Of a DNA stretch of 64,000 nt, positions 10,614 through 22,731 are shown piece after piece (the first letter of the stretch is position 1; every line of letters begins with the position of its first letter). The DNA comes from Tetrastigma voinierianum. Lineage: Eukaryota > Streptophyta > Magnoliopsida > Vitales > Vitaceae. Where the stretch lies: positions 496,001-560,000 of the forward strand of contig JAEQBH010001851.1 in NCBI GenBank assembly GCA_016808115.1, in the 5' to 3' direction. The position numbers and the translations under genes were made by a program. Below the pieces are notes generated by a model. It worked only from the letters and a program-made list of their open reading frames with translations. It had not been told where the DNA came from and made no database searches.

Positions 10614-12992
10614 CCTCTTGTATACTTCGAGTGTACTTCTTGGAACCTCTTGGTTCTTCTCTGATCAATATATTGCTTTTTTTTTTTTGGATAGGTAAAG
10701 AGAAATATCATAGATGAAAAAACGTATATAGGGAGTATACAAAAGAGGCTTAGGAGGCCAAGGGAGAGAAAGAGCAAGAAACAACACAAACCAACCTAGA
10801 AAAAACAAAAGCTAGCTCCTAAGCATAGCCATAGAAATTGAAGAAAAGTAGTATAATAAAAGAAATATCCGCCTTTGGAATACAGCTAGCCCAAGTAAAG
10901 AGAGAGCGGATAATTGATTGCTTTAGTCCGAGGGTTGAGAAAGCAGCGGCATCTTCAAAGACAACTCTATTTCTTTCTTTTCAAATGGACCATAAGAGAA
11001 TTAATCTGGCCGCTCCACGTAGATTTGACTTTTTTTCCCCATGCGAAAGTGCAACCACTTTGAAGGAGATTCGACTCAAAAAAGGAGGAACCCAACTTGC
11101 ACCAAAAGCAGAAAGAAGATCCGTCCACTGCCCTCAAATTGGTGGACAATGGATCAGAATATGTTCCAACTCTTCTTCCTTTTTCCATAGAAAGGACACT
11201 TGCTAGCTAAGTGGAAACCCCTCTTCTTCAGCTGCGAAGATGTAAGAACTTTGCCCCACCAAGCCTCCCAGACAAAAAAATCGATCTTTGAGGGGACGTG
11301 AGGGTTCCAAAGAATTTTGATGGGGGCTGCACAAGAGGGGCCTTCTTCCAAAGAATTGAATTAGTCTTTTACCGTGAACACCCTAGAGACATTGCCCTTC
11401 TAGATAAGTTTATCCTGAACTCAAGAAATTGCAACTGCTGTTGATTCGGGGCAATAAAAGCCTGACTGCCTAACTCCTAGCCATTGAAAGGCCTTTCAAA
11501 CTTTGGGTCCCAAGCCCCTTGATCCCCAGAAAGCACCCAAATGTCTGAAATCATAGCCTCTTTTGAAGAAGCAATATTGTAAAGAGCAGGGAAGGGTTCA
11601 CTTAAAGGCAAACCCCCACACCAAGTGTCTTCCCAAAATCTGATCCTTTTGCCATTCCCAAGGACCATCTCACAGTTTTGCCTCAATTGGCTTGTTTATT
11701 TAGAAATGGCTTTCTAAAGGCCCAAACCATAACTTCCTCTAGGGGAAAGTGTGTACCATCCCCCTGCTTCTGTACCATACTTTGTGCGAATGCAAACTTT
11801 CCAGGGTGAACTCTCCTCCACGGCGAACCTCCAAACCCACTTTCCCAATAGGGCCCTATTTAAAAAGTTCAGGTTCCTTAAGCCTAAACCACCTTTGCTC
11901 TTGCTCGCTAACAGCCTCCGCCTGACTAGATGCATCCTTCCCCCCGGTTTCAAAGTCACCCCATAGGAAATTACTGGGATTTTCTTCAACCGCTTCGACA
12001 CCCTTACAAAATGTAAATAGAGAGGAGGTAGATGGGCAGGTTGGAAAGTGTGCTTCTGATAAGCGTGAGCCTTCCTCCTTTAGAGATGTATTGTCACTTC
12101 CAGGCGGTGAGTCTCCTTCTGAATCACTCTTCTGTCCCTTCCCATATCCTCACCGAATTTTGCCAAGTGCCAATCGGAAGACCAAGGTAAGTTGAGGGTA
12201 GAGTTCTGGCTTTACACCCTAGCTCACAAGCTAGTTGCTCAATGTTCTCCACATCATCCACTGGGAGGATAGCACTCTTATCAAGATTTACTTTAAGCCC
12301 AGAAAGTGCTTTGAAATATAGCAGGATACAACTCAAATAAACCATTTGATCCTCAGAATCCCTTCAAAAAACTAAGGTATCGTCTGCAAACAATAGGTGG
12401 GAAACAATCATTGCCTCACCATTCCTTCCCTTTAGGGTATAACCTGTGAGAAACCCACCAGAAACAACCTTGTCAATTAGGAGGGAGAAGACTTTCATAC
12501 CTAGGACAAATAAATAAGGGAATAGGGGGTCCCCTTGCCTTAAACCTCTCGTGCTGCTAAAGAAGCCAACCGAGCTACCATTTATGAGCACCGAGAAAGA
12601 AGCGGTGGATATACACCATTTTACCCACTCAATCCATTTGCACCCAAACCCCATCTCCTTTAGGATTGAAATAAGGAACTTTCAGCCATTCATCATAGGC
12701 CTTTTCTATAATCCGGGGCCTTACACCCTTCTTCCCCTTTACCATTGAGTCAATCACTTCATTAGTTATTAAAGAAGCATCCAGTATCTGTCTGCCTTCC
12801 ACAAAAGCATTTTGGGCTTTATTTACCAACCGGTTCATCACCTTCTTCAGTCTATTTGCTAGCACTTTCGCGATCAACTTGTATAGACTACCCCCCAAGC
12901 TAATAGGTCTAAAATCCTTTAGGTCTTCCGCTCCTTCCCTTTTTGGAATCATAACTATGAAGGTAGAGTTCAAGCTTTTTATCGATAAAAAA
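10614..12992 (-). mobile_element. 5'-truncated LINE retrotransposon
   Basis: The minus strand carries ORF2 pieces in order: RT start (12629-12997, with FRPISLGGSLYKLIAKVLANR and NAFVEGRQILDA), the RT core with LRQGDPLFPYLF and the active site FADDTLVF at about 12364-12390, the RT tail (12124-12345, LSGLKVNLDKSAI and TYLGLPIG), LGLRNLNFLNRALLGKWVWR (about 11870-11930), FWEDTWCGGLPLSEPF (about 11590-11640), and the zf-RVT segment WNPHVPSKIDFFVWEAWWGK (about 11245-11310). No endonuclease domain is present, so it is truncated at the 5' end, as usual for LINEs. Frames are broken. A poly(A) tail reads as T12-14 at about 10677-10688. Confidence 0.92.
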
Positions 12993-13010
12993 AACATTCT
13001 TATATGATGC
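12993..13010. repeat. target-site duplication of the LINE, right copy
   Basis: This is the second exact copy of the 18-bp duplication and directly abuts the truncated 5' end of the LINE. Confidence 0.8.
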
Positions 13011-14635
13011 TATGGATTCGTGTGTTGTGTACTTGTAGTTGCATTCTATTGATGCTAGGGAACTTGATTTTGATTACCCCAACAACCTCAAACTTTTCTA
13101 TTTGTCTAATGACTGTCATTTTGTCTAAAAAAGTCATGTTGGAGGGGCCGAGGGAGTTTCTATTAATTTATTATTTCTTCTACTTAATTACGCCATCACC
13201 TTGATGTGAAAGAAAAAAAGAAGAGATTTTAATGAATGTGTTATGGGGTGGAATGAAAAAAGGGAAATAAAAATCTATGTTGTTCATTATTAATCTTTTG
13301 GATGAATTCCTTGCCTTATGTTCACAAAGAGTTATATGCACAAAAGGTAGTAAAGAAGTGTCATCGTAACATTTCCCTTTTTCTTTGGATATATTTTTAG
13401 GATATGGAGCTGGTTGTTACCCATCCCTCCGTTTTAGTTTCATATTGTATATTATATTCATTTTTCATCTGTGTTTTGTCTTTGTTTTTCTATGATCATA
13501 TCAAAATTTTGAGAGCTAACTAGATTTTCAAATTGCTGGAAACCTGAGTTGTTGCTTCTCATTAGTTAATAATTGGGATAAGTGTTAAAATCTGGTTTCA
13601 TCGCCTTGTATTTAAGGAAATTGTTGGATTCTGTAAGAAAAAAAAAATGCACCTGCTTTTGTGTTGGAGCAAGCTTGGCCAGAGGATTTTGGCATGATTA
13701 GATTAGCTTTGATGTTAATCTACTACCTATAAAAAACAAAAAACAAAGAAAAAGATGAGCAAATTTAAGGCCTAACATCAAGGAGAATGTCACCATGGAA
13801 CAAGATTGTGTAGAGTTTTTGACTGCTTCCTAACAGATTTAATGGATTTTATTTTTATTTTTTTGGAAAAAGTCAAATTTATTGGTTCAATGCATTATTG
13901 AAGGGACAGCTGTAAAGGTTGGCAAATCCTCAAACCTCAAATTCTCCGGGCAGTTTGAGACTGCTAGTATGGCTTGTAATGCCATTTGTATTGTCATGAC
14001 CGGTTTGATTCAAGCACTATTTTTTTGTTTCTTCTTTTTGGTTTTTTAGTGTGTATGTGGGTGGGGTGTATTAGTAGTGATGGCACAAATTGTATATATG
14101 CATAATGTTTGTATAATTTCTCTGAAGAACAACAGTGGATGAAATGGGAGTTATGGAAGAGCTTTGCATAGAATGGAGTCTTTGGGTTTGAAGGGTGTTT
14201 TTTAGGCAGGCATGCATTTTTGTGAAGTCACCTTATTTAGATGACAGATCAGGAAGTAGTTCGTTTAGGCAAGATGAAAGAAGCCTTAGGCAATGACCTT
14301 ATGATACCATCTCAGTGCCATTTTCACTTTCAATTCTGGGTGATTCTGTATAGTGTATTTTTCTTATATAATGTTTTTGTGAAGTGATATATTTCTTAAC
14401 TTCAGTACCAGTAAAATAAGGATGTTGCCATTGGTGAGCGAATTAAAATAACCTTCCCAACTCCTTGAGCTGTGAATAAAATACCAAACATCAGATCAGG
14501 GGAATAGGAATAGATGAGCACTCTTAGAGAATACTAGAGTACGAGAAAAAAAGGTAAGTTATGAATATGCGAGGGTCAGAATCTATCCATTAGAAAGATG
14601 GAGCATGAGAAAAACTTTTGATAATAACCTTCTTT
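13011..14635. other. non-coding stretch, no gene recognised
   Basis: The DNA continues the pre-insertion flank of the LINE. Only short, motif-free open frames exist (for example 13004-13204). No RNA gene or repeat was recognised. Confidence 0.4.
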
Positions 14636-14870
14636 CTTTTAGAGTGTTTGATAGTTTTTCTATCTGAAATACCCTTAGTATAACAGTGCGTTTGCCGATT
14701 GGTAGTATTTTTTGGAAGCATTTATAGTTATTCTAATACTTGAAAAATAAAAATGGTAGTAGTGATTGTAAGAAATGTTTTTATCTTTTCAAATACTTCA
14801 AAGATAAAAATTTTCAAGTATGAGACATGCTAGAGATGTTTTTTAGAATCACAATCAAACACGCTCAAAG
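14636..14870. mobile_element. MITE-like element
   Basis: The ends are imperfect inverted repeats: CTTTTAGAGTGTTTGATAGT at the left, against CTTTGAGCGTGTTTGATTGT read on the minus strand from the right end (14851-14870). The 235-bp size, lack of coding capacity and AT-rich interior suit a small non-autonomous DNA transposon, possibly hAT-like. No target duplication could be confirmed. Confidence 0.5.
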
Positions 14871-15521
14871 TATTTTTGGGAAAATCGCTTAAGTGTCTCT
14901 CTAGAGGTATGTGAAGTGATCTTTTAGCCTTTTAAAAGTATTTTGTGAATTTTGTTTTCCAAAAACAATGCCTTATGGACTGGGTTGGGTGATGAGTTGT
15001 GTTATTTTAAAGTACTGGAGAAAAAACAAAGCTGTGGCTAGACCGGATCTTGAGATTTGCATTCAACAAAATTGAAGCCTTTGAATGCTGCAAGTCCTTA
15101 TTTGATATACTTGTTTTTCTTTGTTTATTCTTCTTCTTCTTCTACATAATCTCCTTTTTAACAACTTTTGAAATAGAAACTGTTGTCTCTCTAAGCTCTT
15201 TTTTGAACTTCTCTTACTGGGTTCAAGGGTTCATAACCATTCAGGATCTGCTGGTGTCAACCTCAGGCTTGGCATTGAGCCTGTTTATATAATATGAATA
15301 GTTATTTATTTATTTTTTAATAATAATAATATTTTTAAAGTTAGATGAGATAACAGGCATGGGCAGGAGATCGATGCTGGCTGGTGATAGCTGTTTTTTC
15401 ATTCACATTTGCTTTCCAGAATACAGGTACAGCTGCTCCTGTTGTGTCTAGGCAACTTTCCCAGCTACCTGGGGTCACTCTCAGGCATTGGCACCGAGCC
15501 CGATAAATTAGTTGCAGCTTA
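14871..15521. other. non-coding stretch, no gene recognised
   Basis: A loose two-copy motif around CTCAGGCTTGGCATTGAGCC (about 15262) and CTCAGGCATTGGCACCGAGCC (about 15480) is visible. Nothing else is recognised. Confidence 0.35.
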
Positions 15522-15825
15522 AATCATTTTAAAGACTTGATATTCATATTAAATCTAAATCCTATAAGTTTGAATTTTTAGGAAAATTGGTCGTTTAACA
15601 TGCTATCAGAATCTGGTTTGTCAAGAGGTCATAGGTTTGAGTCATCTCTTTGTAATTTATTTCTTATTTGTTGATTTGAAAGTTCAGAGGATTCTATTTG
15701 GTTAATTTGACTCTTTACATGCGGGTATGAGGTTGCATGTGAGGGAGTGTTAGGCATGATATTCAATATCAAACTCAAATCATATAAATTTGAGCTTTTA
15801 GGACAGTTGATCGTTTAACAAATCA
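15522..15825 (+). mobile_element. TRIM element with AATCA target duplication
   Basis: A complete terminal-repeat retrotransposon in miniature lies at 15527-15820. LTR1 (15527-15600) and LTR2 (15748-15820) are about 74 and 73 bp and share GATATTCA, AATCCTATAAGTTTGA-like and GGTCGTTTAACA-like segments. Directly after LTR1 is TGCTATCAGAATCTGG, close to the tRNA-Met primer binding site TGGTATCAGAGC. Directly before LTR2 is the purine tract GTGAGGGAG. AATCA flanks both ends (15522-15526, 15821-15825). The internal part has no coding capacity, as usual for TRIMs, which must be mobilised in trans. Confidence 0.85.
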
Positions 15826-16104
15826 CAATAACAATTGTGGAACCCTTTTGGCATAGAATTATTACCTAACACCTCAAGGAGGAAGTTCTCATTTGGAAAT
15901 CCAAAGAAATTCTAATAACTTACATGACTGTAGCATCCCTCTTATTCTTCCTTGTCCATTGCTAGTATCACACAAGCCTATCGGTATTGATATTGAAGGA
16001 ATTGGGAGGTAGTCTAATAGGTGATTTCACTTGCTATCAGAGCTTGGTTTGGTAGGAGTGTTATTAATAGTTGCAACAGTGGGTTACGAGCAGAATATCC
16101 AATC
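15826..16104. other. relic with a retrotransposon primer-site motif
   Basis: TGCTATCAGAGCTTGGTTTG at 16032-16051 looks like another tRNA-Met primer binding site with the sequence that normally follows an LTR. No matching LTR pair was found, so this is probably a fragment of a second TRIM or an LTR element. Confidence 0.4.
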
Positions 16105-17627
16105 TGATTGGAACATAAATGCAGCGAAATTTAAAATTTTTTATCCCTTAACCCACCAAGGATCACATGCGTTTCATAAAAACCGAAGGAAGGGTAAACG
16201 AAACTTACTCTTGTAGACGATTCACTGCCCTTCAAAGCCTCATGGGCTCTTTGGCTTATTCGATCTTCAAAGGCTGCCTTCGAAAAGTCACTCACCCCTC
16301 TACAAGTATCCACACACGAACAAATAATAAACGACTTATTGAACGCTAGGTTCAAGTTCGCCTCTCAAAACGAAATTAGGTTTTCTTTCTCCGCTTTTGC
16401 TGTTCTCAGAGTAAAGACTTACTACTACAAAAATATAAATGTCTCACATATATATATCTATATAAGTCCTGTGTTTAAGTCAAAACTAATTTTATATTAT
16501 TGTTATATATTTAAAACTCTTTTAAATAATAACAATTTAAATTCTCAAAACATAACCGTTCAAGACATAACCGTTTCACGAATTCAAACTTTCTCAAAAT
16601 TAAATTCGAATTTAAATAACAATTTAAATTCACAAAACATAACGAATTTTATATTATTATATATTTAAAACTCTTTTAAATAATAACAATTTAAATTCTC
16701 AAAACATAATTGTTCAAGACATAACCGTTTCACGAATTTAAACTTTCTCAAAATTAAATTCAAATTTAAATAACAATTTAAATTCACAAAATATAATCGT
16801 TCAAGACATAAATCGTCAATGAATTTAAACTTTCGAATTAATTCAATTTAAATAACAATTAATCATATCAGAATTTGTGAAAGTCATGTTCATTTCAAGA
16901 AGACATTATGACTACCAAGTTAAACGGCATAATCTTAATATAACTAATGACATAATCCTTTTGTCTCATGATATCTAATAGAATATACAACATCGACAAA
17001 GTCAACTTATATCGTTTCGCATCTGATTACTTCAAACCCAACCGACGACTAAACAAATGACATCGATCTCCATCAATCTATTCAAAGACGAATTACGATT
17101 TCTCGCCTCAATCACGAGGGGACCTAGAGACATCTCTCTATACTAAGAGGGACAAATTCCATTTTAACTTCATATCTCACTACATACTCCTTATTACGTT
17201 CAAGTATAACCTTTGAGGTCATCCGATTAAAGACAACGCTTGATTATATCAAAACACAATATCTTTATGCCGGTAACTATAATGAATCTTGGGGTCAAAT
17301 GATTTAATGACACAACTATTGCAGATTAACTTACGACTTCGATCCTACGTGATAATCTTAAGACTGATCTGTCCAATATTTGTTCTCAACAAATAGATAT
17401 AAATTTGATTTGTATCTCATACACATATTCACCCCATGAATATCAATCAAACTTTATACTAATCTTAATTCATTGTTATTCCCATAACAATAATCGACAG
17501 GACATTTATACAATTAATAATATTATTCAAGGACATTATATATAATAAACATGCAAATCATCATAATTACACTCATAAATAATCAAAATACCATATCCAT
17601 ACGATAAATAGAGCACTATTATTAACA
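16105..17627 (-). repeat. 3' LTR of the left copia copy
   Basis: On the minus strand it starts TGTTAATAATAGTGCTC directly after the purine tract GTGGGAGAT (17628-17636). It contains an internal tandem repeat (16491-16803). The far end, near TGATTGGAAC at 16105, is inferred from the TG/CA rule. The corresponding part of the right LTR shares the CGATAAA and CCTTGAATAATATTATTAAT segments. Confidence 0.7.
16491..16803. repeat. 157-bp tandem duplication inside the copia LTR
   Basis: Two successive units begin TTTATATTATT at 16491 and about 16648. Both contain AAACTCTTTTAAATAATAAC, the CATAACCGTTCAAGACATAA-type motif and CTCAAAATTAAATTC. The unit itself includes shorter repeats of AATTTAAATAACAATTTAAA. 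The right arm has a related but rearranged version at about 28330-28545. Confidence 0.75.
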
Positions 17628-17639
17628 ATCTCCCACTCA

Positions 17640-19250
17640 TAGGGCCCATTCATCAATGTATTCAATTTATGAACTCCAGTACGACGATCATGCTTGCTTT
17701 CAGGGTAGAGGCTTAGTCAATGGATCAGAGAACATTATCATCCTGTTGGAACTCGCGATATCTTAACGTCACCTCTTCAATGATTTCTCGACGAGATGAT
17801 AACGCCTAAGAATGTGTTTGACTGATGATCTTAGGTTCCTTTGCTTCGCGCAATAGCACCATTATTGTCACAATAAACATCAGGATTTGTAATGCTAGGA
17901 ACCATCGTCAGGTGAATGAACCCTTGATCAAAATCGTTTCTTTTGTCGTGATCGTGATATACGAATGTATTCAGCCTTCAGCTTGTAGAATTAGCAATAA
18001 AGGCTTTGCTTTCGAATCCTTCCGATTTAACCGCACCATTTAAACAAAACACATATCCCGGACAAGGACGGAATCATCTTTGTCGGGATTGAAGCTTGCA
18101 TCTGTAAGAACCATTTACAACCAGATCATCTTCCAACTGCCATACACCAAGAACATACACTTTGCACCTTCTCGCATACTTAAGAATGTTCTCGATACCA
18201 GCCCAAAGGACTCTCACCGGATCTCGTCCGGTATCTACTGCTATGCTTAAAGATAAGATACATATGGTCTAGCAAGTACAACATGGCATACAGCATTTAT
18301 AGATCCTACTGCTGAGGCATAAGGAATCTTATCATCCGCTCCGCCATCTTTAGTGTTAGACACGAGATTTGCTAAGTGTAATACCATGAGACATGGGCAA
18401 GTATCCTCTCTCGAATCTTGCATACCGAACTGCTTTCAAGATTGCCTATGGGAAAGTACTTTTGACTTGCACTAATCACTCTGTATCTATCTCTATGTAT
18501 CTTTATCCCTGGTGATATGTGCAATTCTTCGCCTAAGTCTTTCATTGAGAAACACTTCCCTAACCAAGACTTGACATTCCGCAAGAAGGTAGGATATCAT
18601 TCCACGAGTAAAATGTCATCAACATATAAGACCAAAAATACAATTGCGCTCCCATTAATTTTCTTATAAACATATTGAAGGCTCATCTTCATTTTTGACA
18701 AATCCAAACCCTTTGACCGATTCATCAAAACGAAGATTCCAACTCGAGAGGCCTCGTCTAAACCATAAATGGATCTTTTGAAGCTTGCATACTTTTACTC
18801 TAATTTTTAGGTTGTACAAAACCCCTGTGTCAGGTCATGTAATACATCCTCAAGTAAGTTTCCATTAAGAAACGCAGTTTTAACATCCATTTTCTAAATC
18901 TCATAATCATGATATGCAGCAATGACAATAAGAATTTTGATAGACTAAAGCATAGCTACATGTGAAAAAGTTTCATCATAGTCTATACCATGAGTTTGTT
19001 TGAAACCTTTTGCAACTAGCCTTGCTTTGTAAGTGTGCACTTTGCCATCCATGTCATTTTCTTTTAAAAACCCATTTGCACCCAATGGTCTTTGTACCTT
19101 CAGGGTCAATCAAGGTCCATACCGACATCATACATGGATTGAATTTACTTCATGCCTCTAACCATCAGAAACCGATCCAACATAGCCATTGATAGGTAGT
19201 GGGTCTATTTGATCCACTAACAATACATCATGGTTATCGCCACAAGAAAT
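17640..19250 (-). pseudogene. left copia copy: reverse transcriptase and RNase H relic
   Basis: The frame at 18372-18584 reads VKSWLGKCFSMKDLGEELHI, followed by GIKIHRDRYRVISASQKYF, which is the RT stretch just after the YVDD loop. The antisense of 18600-19100 shows further RT segments (an NGNLLEDVLHDLTQGF-like piece near 18850). The rest reaches the purine tract with RNase H-like words only in fragments. There are many stops. Confidence 0.75.
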
Positions 19251-19636
19251 CCATATCTCTCGGGCTCATGACGTGATCCTATCGATCTAATAAATTTGTG
19301 CTATAGAGGTGTGGCCACAATAGTTTGGCTGACTATGGTATCCACAGTAGCCTAATGTTATCTCAGGGTTCTCGAACTTCTTCGAGTCAGACTACTCCCA
19401 CCGGTTCCTTTAGAAATGAATTTCTTTCTAGAAAGACACCATTCGAGCAACAAACACTTGGCTCTCAATGGGATTAAAGTAGTATCCCTTAGTCTCTTTT
19501 AGATACCCCACAAAAAGACATTTATCGATTAGGCTCCACTTATTTGAAACTTGACGCTTACATAAGCCTCACAAACCTAAATCTTAAGAAAAAGACAATT
19601 GGGCCTTTACCAACCCACATCTCATATGGTGTATTT

Positions 19637-20080
19637 TCATCCGCTTGGAGTTAGAACCCCGACGAAGTGTGAACGCAGCCGCTTCAAGTGCATAACCTCA
19701 AAAGGTAAATGGAAGATCTCGGACTCATCATAAGATCGAAACATATCTAATAAAGCTCCGATTCCTCCTCTCGTGACACACCATTCCATTGTATGTTCCA
19801 GGAGCACTGCGGAAATGATTCCACAAGTTCTAAGATGGTCATCAAATTTTTTGCTCAAATATTCAGCCACCTCGATCGATCGGTGCCTTTGATTGTCTTG
19901 CTGGCTGGTTTGTACTTCATTTTGAAAAGATTTGAACATTTCAAATGATCTGCATTTATGTCTCATCAAGTGTATAACCATATCCGCCGGGTCACGCAAA
20001 TGTACGAAGTACTTTGCAACCTCCTCTAGCATCTGAACTAATGGTCCACATACATCCGTATGTATGAGATCCACACTCAT
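19637..20080 (-). pseudogene. left copia copy: integrase relic
   Basis: The frame begins MSVDLIHTDVCGPLVQMLEE, the start of the copia integrase core with the first catalytic Asp in HTDVCG. It continues with YFVHLRDPADMVIHLMRHKC, corresponding to the FITFTDDYSRYGYVYLMRHK region, with the expected central DD now missing or altered. Then comes SFEMFKSFQNEVQ. The same segment exists in the right arm around 24990-25200. Confidence 0.8.
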
Positions 20081-20366
20081 TGAGCTTTCACCGTGTCCGG
20101 GTAGGGATCCTTTGTCATCTTACCCAATAGATAAGATCTACGTATCATATGATTCAAAATCAAATGAATTCTAAAAGTCCAACTTGATGGAGTTTCTGAG
20201 ATGCGTTTATCATTTATATACTACAAGCATAATGCCAAGATAGGTTGAATTTAAATCATTGGATTTAAATTTTTAGTAGTTATGTTATGTGACATGAGAA
20301 TTGTTGGATTTGAATGTTCATAACATAAAGACCATCCTCAGAATAGCATTTGCATAGAACATGTCT

Positions 20367-21530
20367 TTATGAAAGCGGAGCAATTATTATTCTTAATAAT
20401 AAAAGAAAACCATCATTATCCAAACAAGAAATCTCACAATATTCTACACATTGTAGAACATAATAACAATTGTCCAAAACTAACAAAAGTCCACCGGGGA
20501 AAAGTAAGTCTATGCACTTCCCACAAACAAAGCAACTTTTGCTCCATTGCCTACTCAGATCAATCCCGGCCTTCTTCGCTTGTCTACTCCTTGTCCCCGC
20601 ATTTGTACAAAATGTGAGATCCACATCCGGCATCTAATACCCGTGAACTAGAAGGAGAAAAATTAATCGTATAACATAAATACCAAGAACTAGTCTCACC
20701 GCCTTCTTCTTCTTCTTTAGATCCTCTAAATATAGCTTGCGCTTTCTTCCAATGACCAAAGTTCATTGCAAAAGAAACAAACACCTCCTTGGGGCTTTAG
20801 CCTTGTCTCAGTTTGCCTGAAGGAGATTAGACTTTCATTTCCTCGCCTTGCTCCTCGCCTTGCCCTCGCCTCTTGTTCTTGAAGCCCTTTCATTTGAACC
20901 ATCAACATACAAAGCTTGATTTAATATTATGCTCACGGTTTTACATCATATGCAAATAGATAGATTTGTCCATTTCATTCATGTTATAGTTCATGACAAA
21001 TTGGCCATAACTATCGAAGTGAATCTGTGATCAAATCGGGCCAACTTCAAGCTCACCGGAAACTAAGCCTATCAAGGTGCTCAATATAGCCTTTTATTTT
21101 TAGAACATGAGCACTAACTAAGCACCTCACCATCTTTACAAGAATGCAAGCAGGCCTTTGGGTAGTCTCATACCTTCTTTGCCTTGTTTGTTGGCCGAAC
21201 ATTTCTTAAGATTGAAGATCATATTATAAGCTTCCATATTTTTCGCATCCTTCTCGTCTGTAACCTATGGTAGCTAGCATAAAGCATGCAACATCAACAG
21301 AGTCATTATGATGCTCTCATAAGACTTTTTCAAATTTAGGAGCATTATCACCGATTCTCTGGGAGAGGTTCATCCAGGACATAAAGCTCTTTCTGCTTGA
21401 GAACAATTCTCAAATTTCAAACTTAGCCAAGGAAGTTAGTCCCAAGAAGTTTATCCTTCTCAAGGATCGATCACAGTTGGATATAGTAGAATTGTTGTTG
21501 TTATTGTTGGCCATCTACAATGAATGCAAA
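20367..21530 (-). pseudogene. left copia copy: gag and protease relic
   Basis: The minus strand at 20726-20908 ends in GGVCFFCNELWSLEESA, a damaged copy of the zinc knuckle that reads CFFCNEPGHWKK in the right arm. The 20367-20633 frame includes the protease/pre-integrase region (LLVLDNCYYVLQCVEYCEIS and NDGFLLLLRI). Gag sequence extends to about 21530, where the antisense matches the right-arm gag start (DKLTGTNF). Confidence 0.7.
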
Positions 21531-22300
21531 GTTCGGAGCAAGATTTTGATTATGAAAATTCTCATTAAATTAACAACCCCTAAGAATAATCATATTAATC
21601 TAATGAGCTAAGATCCATATTTTACTCAACTTTAAGTCACTGGCATGACACTTAAAATTGCTATTTAGTAGGGGTAACTCTACCAATTACATCTCATGCA
21701 ACTCTTAGATATTTATGGACTTTTGACATCATATGTCTTTACGTTTAAATCCCATCTAATGCCATGGAAGTCAAACCGCTTCTTTGATAACCTAATAATT
21801 CTAAACCATTTTTAAACATATGGGTAGCAATTCATTACTCATCTTGTCTCATCTAATGTAACTTAATGTACTTCTACGGTAGAACCCACATTAAGGTGAT
21901 AAAAGGTTTGACAAATGTTTAAATATGGATGACATACACTTAAATTTTATTCGAGGATTCGATTGATTTTAATTTTCAATTAATAGATCTCATCATACAT
22001 CTAGTGATCACATACTCATGTAACATCATACATAAGATCTCATACATGCATATAATAAAACATGTCACAAGATGGCCTTAATCTAAATTGATCTCCATAA
22101 GCCAATATGAAGATCAACAGCCATTCCTAGGTAAAATAAGTACCCATGATGTCGATTTGACTACACCAACTCGCTGCATAGACACCTAGCTCTCCATCAT
22201 CATGGTTGGATTGCATGACTTCATATGACTTGCATTGTCTCTTGTTTTATTACAACAATTAAATAAATACTACTAATAGTAAAATAAAATTAAAATAAAT

Positions 22301-22731
22301 GAGATTACATAATATGCTATTTTAATGTGATTTTGATGGTTTTCGGCTTATTCAAAAATTTATTAATGAGATCAATGAAAATTTAATTTTTGAGACGAAA
22401 CTCTAATGTTTCTGAAAAGGAAAATATTTTTTTTCTCGGGTGCCGCTCGACCGCGCGGCGGCCCTCACCCCGCCCGCTTAACCGCTAGCGGAACCACAGA
22501 ATGTACTCGCGTAGGCACCTATGAATTTAATTGGTTTTAAAATACGCCTATTATAATTATTTTTAATGCAAATTGTTTATGCTATATGATAACAATAGGA
22601 TATATTTTGGCATGTCAGGTCGCCTCACATGGTGCGCACAAGATGACCTTTTACCAATGTTTGGCAAGGTGTTATTATTATTGTTTTTACAAGGGTTGTA
22701 ATTATTAAACACGGCTGGTATGTCGCTTTTG
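22301..22731. other. unique spacer at the centre of the copia palindrome
   Basis: About 430 bp separate the two arms. No LTR, primer site or open frame of note is visible. The middle (about 22436-22500) is GC-rich (CCGCTCGACCGCGCGGCGGC), standing out in otherwise AT-rich DNA and able to fold on itself. Similarity between the arms stops on both sides at TAATTTTATTTTACTATTAG. Confidence 0.6.

Noticed and set aside
10838..11206. 122-residue plus-strand frame
   Set aside because: It is the complement of the LINE zf-RVT region, which has recognisable motifs on the minus strand.
16032..16051. tRNA gene
   Set aside because: The TATCAGAGC word is only a primer-site motif; no cloverleaf can be drawn around it.
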